This document shows positions 5,529 through 6,769 of a stretch of 6,769 nt of DNA, piece by piece. The notes beneath the pieces are model-generated. The model did not search any database, was not told the DNA's origin, and was given only the letters and a program-made list of their open reading frames with translations. The DNA lies in contig CP070839.1 in assembly GCA_020341875.1 (NCBI GenBank), positions 2,137,150-2,143,918 of the forward strand, read 5' to 3'. A program made the translations under genes and the position numbers. How positions within the stretch are numbered: the stretch's first letter is position 1; every line of letters begins with the position of its first letter. This DNA is from Candidatus Zixiibacteriota bacterium (GTDB lineage: Bacteria; Zixibacteria; MSB-5A5; SM1-73).

Positions 5529-6752
5529 CTAGCGACGATTCTCAGCCGAAGAGTATTCCAGCTTTGCTTCGGAATCTGGCCAGGGGGGCAGCAACTTGCA
5601 GAGGACGTACAGGATGATAAGAGGCAGTATCAACAAAAAGCCGCTCATCAGTATTCCTTCCAGGCCAAACAAATCCACCTTGTAAACTGTTAGACCCCTT
5701 AGGCTTTTCGAAAACAACTGTCCACCGATAACGACGTTCCATCTGGTGCTGAAAATGCCAATCTGGACCAGAATCGCCGCGATGAAGTAGGCCATCCGCC
5801 TCATCTCGTTTGGAACTTTGCCAAATCTGGCCCAAACCAGTGAGACTATCGGGACCACGCTGCCGAGGAGTACCTGAGAGATTATCAGGCTTATGAACAG
5901 CCGGCTGGAAATCATCTGCGACAGGATGGTTATCGATTCCTCCGATTCATAAAGCCGTTGAATGAAATCCAACAGCTCCAGCGATAAATCAACGATGATG
6001 GCGTAGAGAAGAAACTCAGCCAGCTTGTTGAGGCAGGGCATGCTGATCTCTTTTTGGCGAAACATGGTGGTTACCATATAAATCAGCAATATCAATGCGA
6101 TGCCTGAGACGATGGCCGAAAACAGAAAGACTATCGGCATCAAGACGCTGCTCCACCACGGATTGGCCTTTACCGAACCGAAGATAAAGCCTACGTAACC
6201 GTGCAGAAGGAATGCTGACGGGATCCCTATGATGGTGATTATCTTGCCTATCTTGTTATCGAAACGTATGGACTTTTCCGAAAGGTCGGTCGCGCCCAGG
6301 GAGAGTATGCCATAGACCAGCTTCATAAGCCCCTTCTTCGCCCTGGACCAGATCACCATGTCCTTTCGGTAATCGAACCAGATCTCCAACAGCAATACCA
6401 CCATCAGATACCACGCATAGACGAACCCGAACATGGCCATGGCCGACGGCGTATGAGGCGTTAAGAACATCTCAAACGAACGTTCCGGATGGCCCAGATG
6501 AGCCAGAAGCGGCAAGGGCGCCACAAAGAGAAACGCCAGAGCGGATAAGAGGGACAACCTGTAGACCGGTTGGAGAGCACTGACCTTAAATACCCTCTCC
6601 AGCGAAGCCAACATGAAAGCACCCGCCACCAAGCCGGTCAGGTAAGGATAGAGCACGATCAGGAGGCCCCAATGGAGCTCGAATTCGTTGGGATAGATGT
6701 AGCCGCTGATATCCTTGAGTCCGGTCGCGATATCGGTCAGAAGAAATTCCAC
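5529..6752 (-). CDS. NrfD/PsrC/HybB-type quinone-interacting membrane subunit
   Basis: A 407-residue integral membrane protein with about nine hydrophobic segments (near 28-50, 64-86, 103-124, 170-191, 200-229, 243-265, 282-308, 318-336 and 362-387). NrfD-family signs are LGHPERSFEMFLTPHTPSAM at 86-105, which corresponds to the Gly-x-Pro-Glu-Arg loop and Thr-Pro-x-x-Pro-Ser-Ala-Met helix start. RWNVVIGGQ at 337-345 is typical of the longer HybB/ActC-like branch. These proteins carry no cofactor; they bind quinone and pass electrons to or from iron-sulfur or heme partners. The length is nearer HybB than the shorter NrfD. The start is GTG after a strong GGAGGTGA site, and an in-frame TAG at 6758-6756 leaves no longer start. 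The 21-heme cytochrome lies next downstream on the same strand and is the likely redox partner. No iron-sulfur subunit is visible in the window; it may lie beyond the right edge. Confidence 0.88.
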   Translation of the reverse strand: MEFLLTDIATGLKDISGYIYPNEFELHWGLLIVLYPYLTGLVAGAFMLASLERVFKVSALQPVYRLSLLSALAFLFVAPLPLLAHLGHPERSFEMFLTPHTPSAMAMFGFVYAWYLMVVLLLEIWFDYRKDMVIWSRAKKGLMKLVYGILSLGATDLSEKSIRFDNKIGKIITIIGIPSAFLLHGYVGFIFGSVKANPWWSSVLMPIVFLFSAIVSGIALILLIYMVTTMFRQKEISMPCLNKLAEFLLYAIIVDLSLELLDFIQRLYESEESITILSQMISSRLFISLIISQVLLGSVVPIVSLVWARFGKVPNEMRRMAYFIAAILVQIGIFSTRWNVVIGGQLFSKSLRGLTVYKVDLFGLEGILMSGFLLILPLIILYVLCKLLPPWPDSEAKLEYSSAENRR

Positions 6753-6760
6753 CGTCTATC

Positions 6761-6768
6761 TCACCTCC
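6761..6768 (-). promoter_or_regulatory. Strong ribosome-binding site of the nrfD-like gene
   Basis: GGAGGTGA on the minus strand is a full match to the 16S rRNA tail, eight bases before GTG 6752. It fixes the start and contains a TGA that could be the stop codon of an upstream gene cut off by the window edge. Confidence 0.75.
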
Positions 6769-6769
6769 C

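Noticed and set aside
1..6769. CRISPR arrays, insertion sequences, attachment sites, rRNA genes
   Set aside because: I saw no regularly spaced direct repeats, transposase or integrase reading frames, terminal inverted repeats or conserved rRNA stretches.

Overview
The window carries two convergent gene groups from what looks like a Gram-negative, anaerobically respiring bacterium. The signs are an outer-membrane beta-barrel, two lipoproteins, a membrane-anchored multiheme c-type cytochrome and an NrfD-type quinone-interacting membrane protein. The mid-range base composition and gene content would fit Desulfobacterota or an uncultured FCB-type lineage such as Zixibacteria. No marker gene is present, so this placement is only a guess.

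Plus strand, 11-2951: three closely spaced genes. The first encodes a 542-residue outer-membrane beta-barrel with a signal peptide and a C-terminal phenylalanine. After it come two tandem lipoproteins of about 200 and 219 residues that share a CsgG/GNA1162/LpoB-like layout and are visibly paralogous. The gaps are 24-30 and 16 bases, each with a ribosome-binding site, so an operon is likely. Together they suggest a barrel plus lipoprotein assembly at the outer membrane. Substrate and purpose cannot be read from the sequence.

Convergent spacer, 2952-3202: no gene that I can support. It holds two GC-rich hairpins (3129-3151 and 3164-3183) close to the end of the minus-strand group, which could act as a two-way transcription barrier. 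Neither has a U-tract.

Minus strand, 6752-3203: an NrfD/PsrC/HybB-type integral membrane protein (407 residues), a 97-base gap, then a 742-residue cytochrome with 21 heme-binding motifs. The cytochrome has a NapC/NirT-type N-terminal anchor (hemes 1-2) followed by two tandem copies of a large heme module. Copy A carries ten hemes and copy B nine, and each ends in a helical domain with a conserved HN motif. The likely role is electron exchange between the membrane quinone pool and periplasmic carriers, comparable in principle to Hmc-type complexes. The group probably begins beyond the right edge of the window, where an iron-sulfur subunit might be expected.

The duplicated 21-heme cytochrome paired with NrfD is the most distinctive content here.
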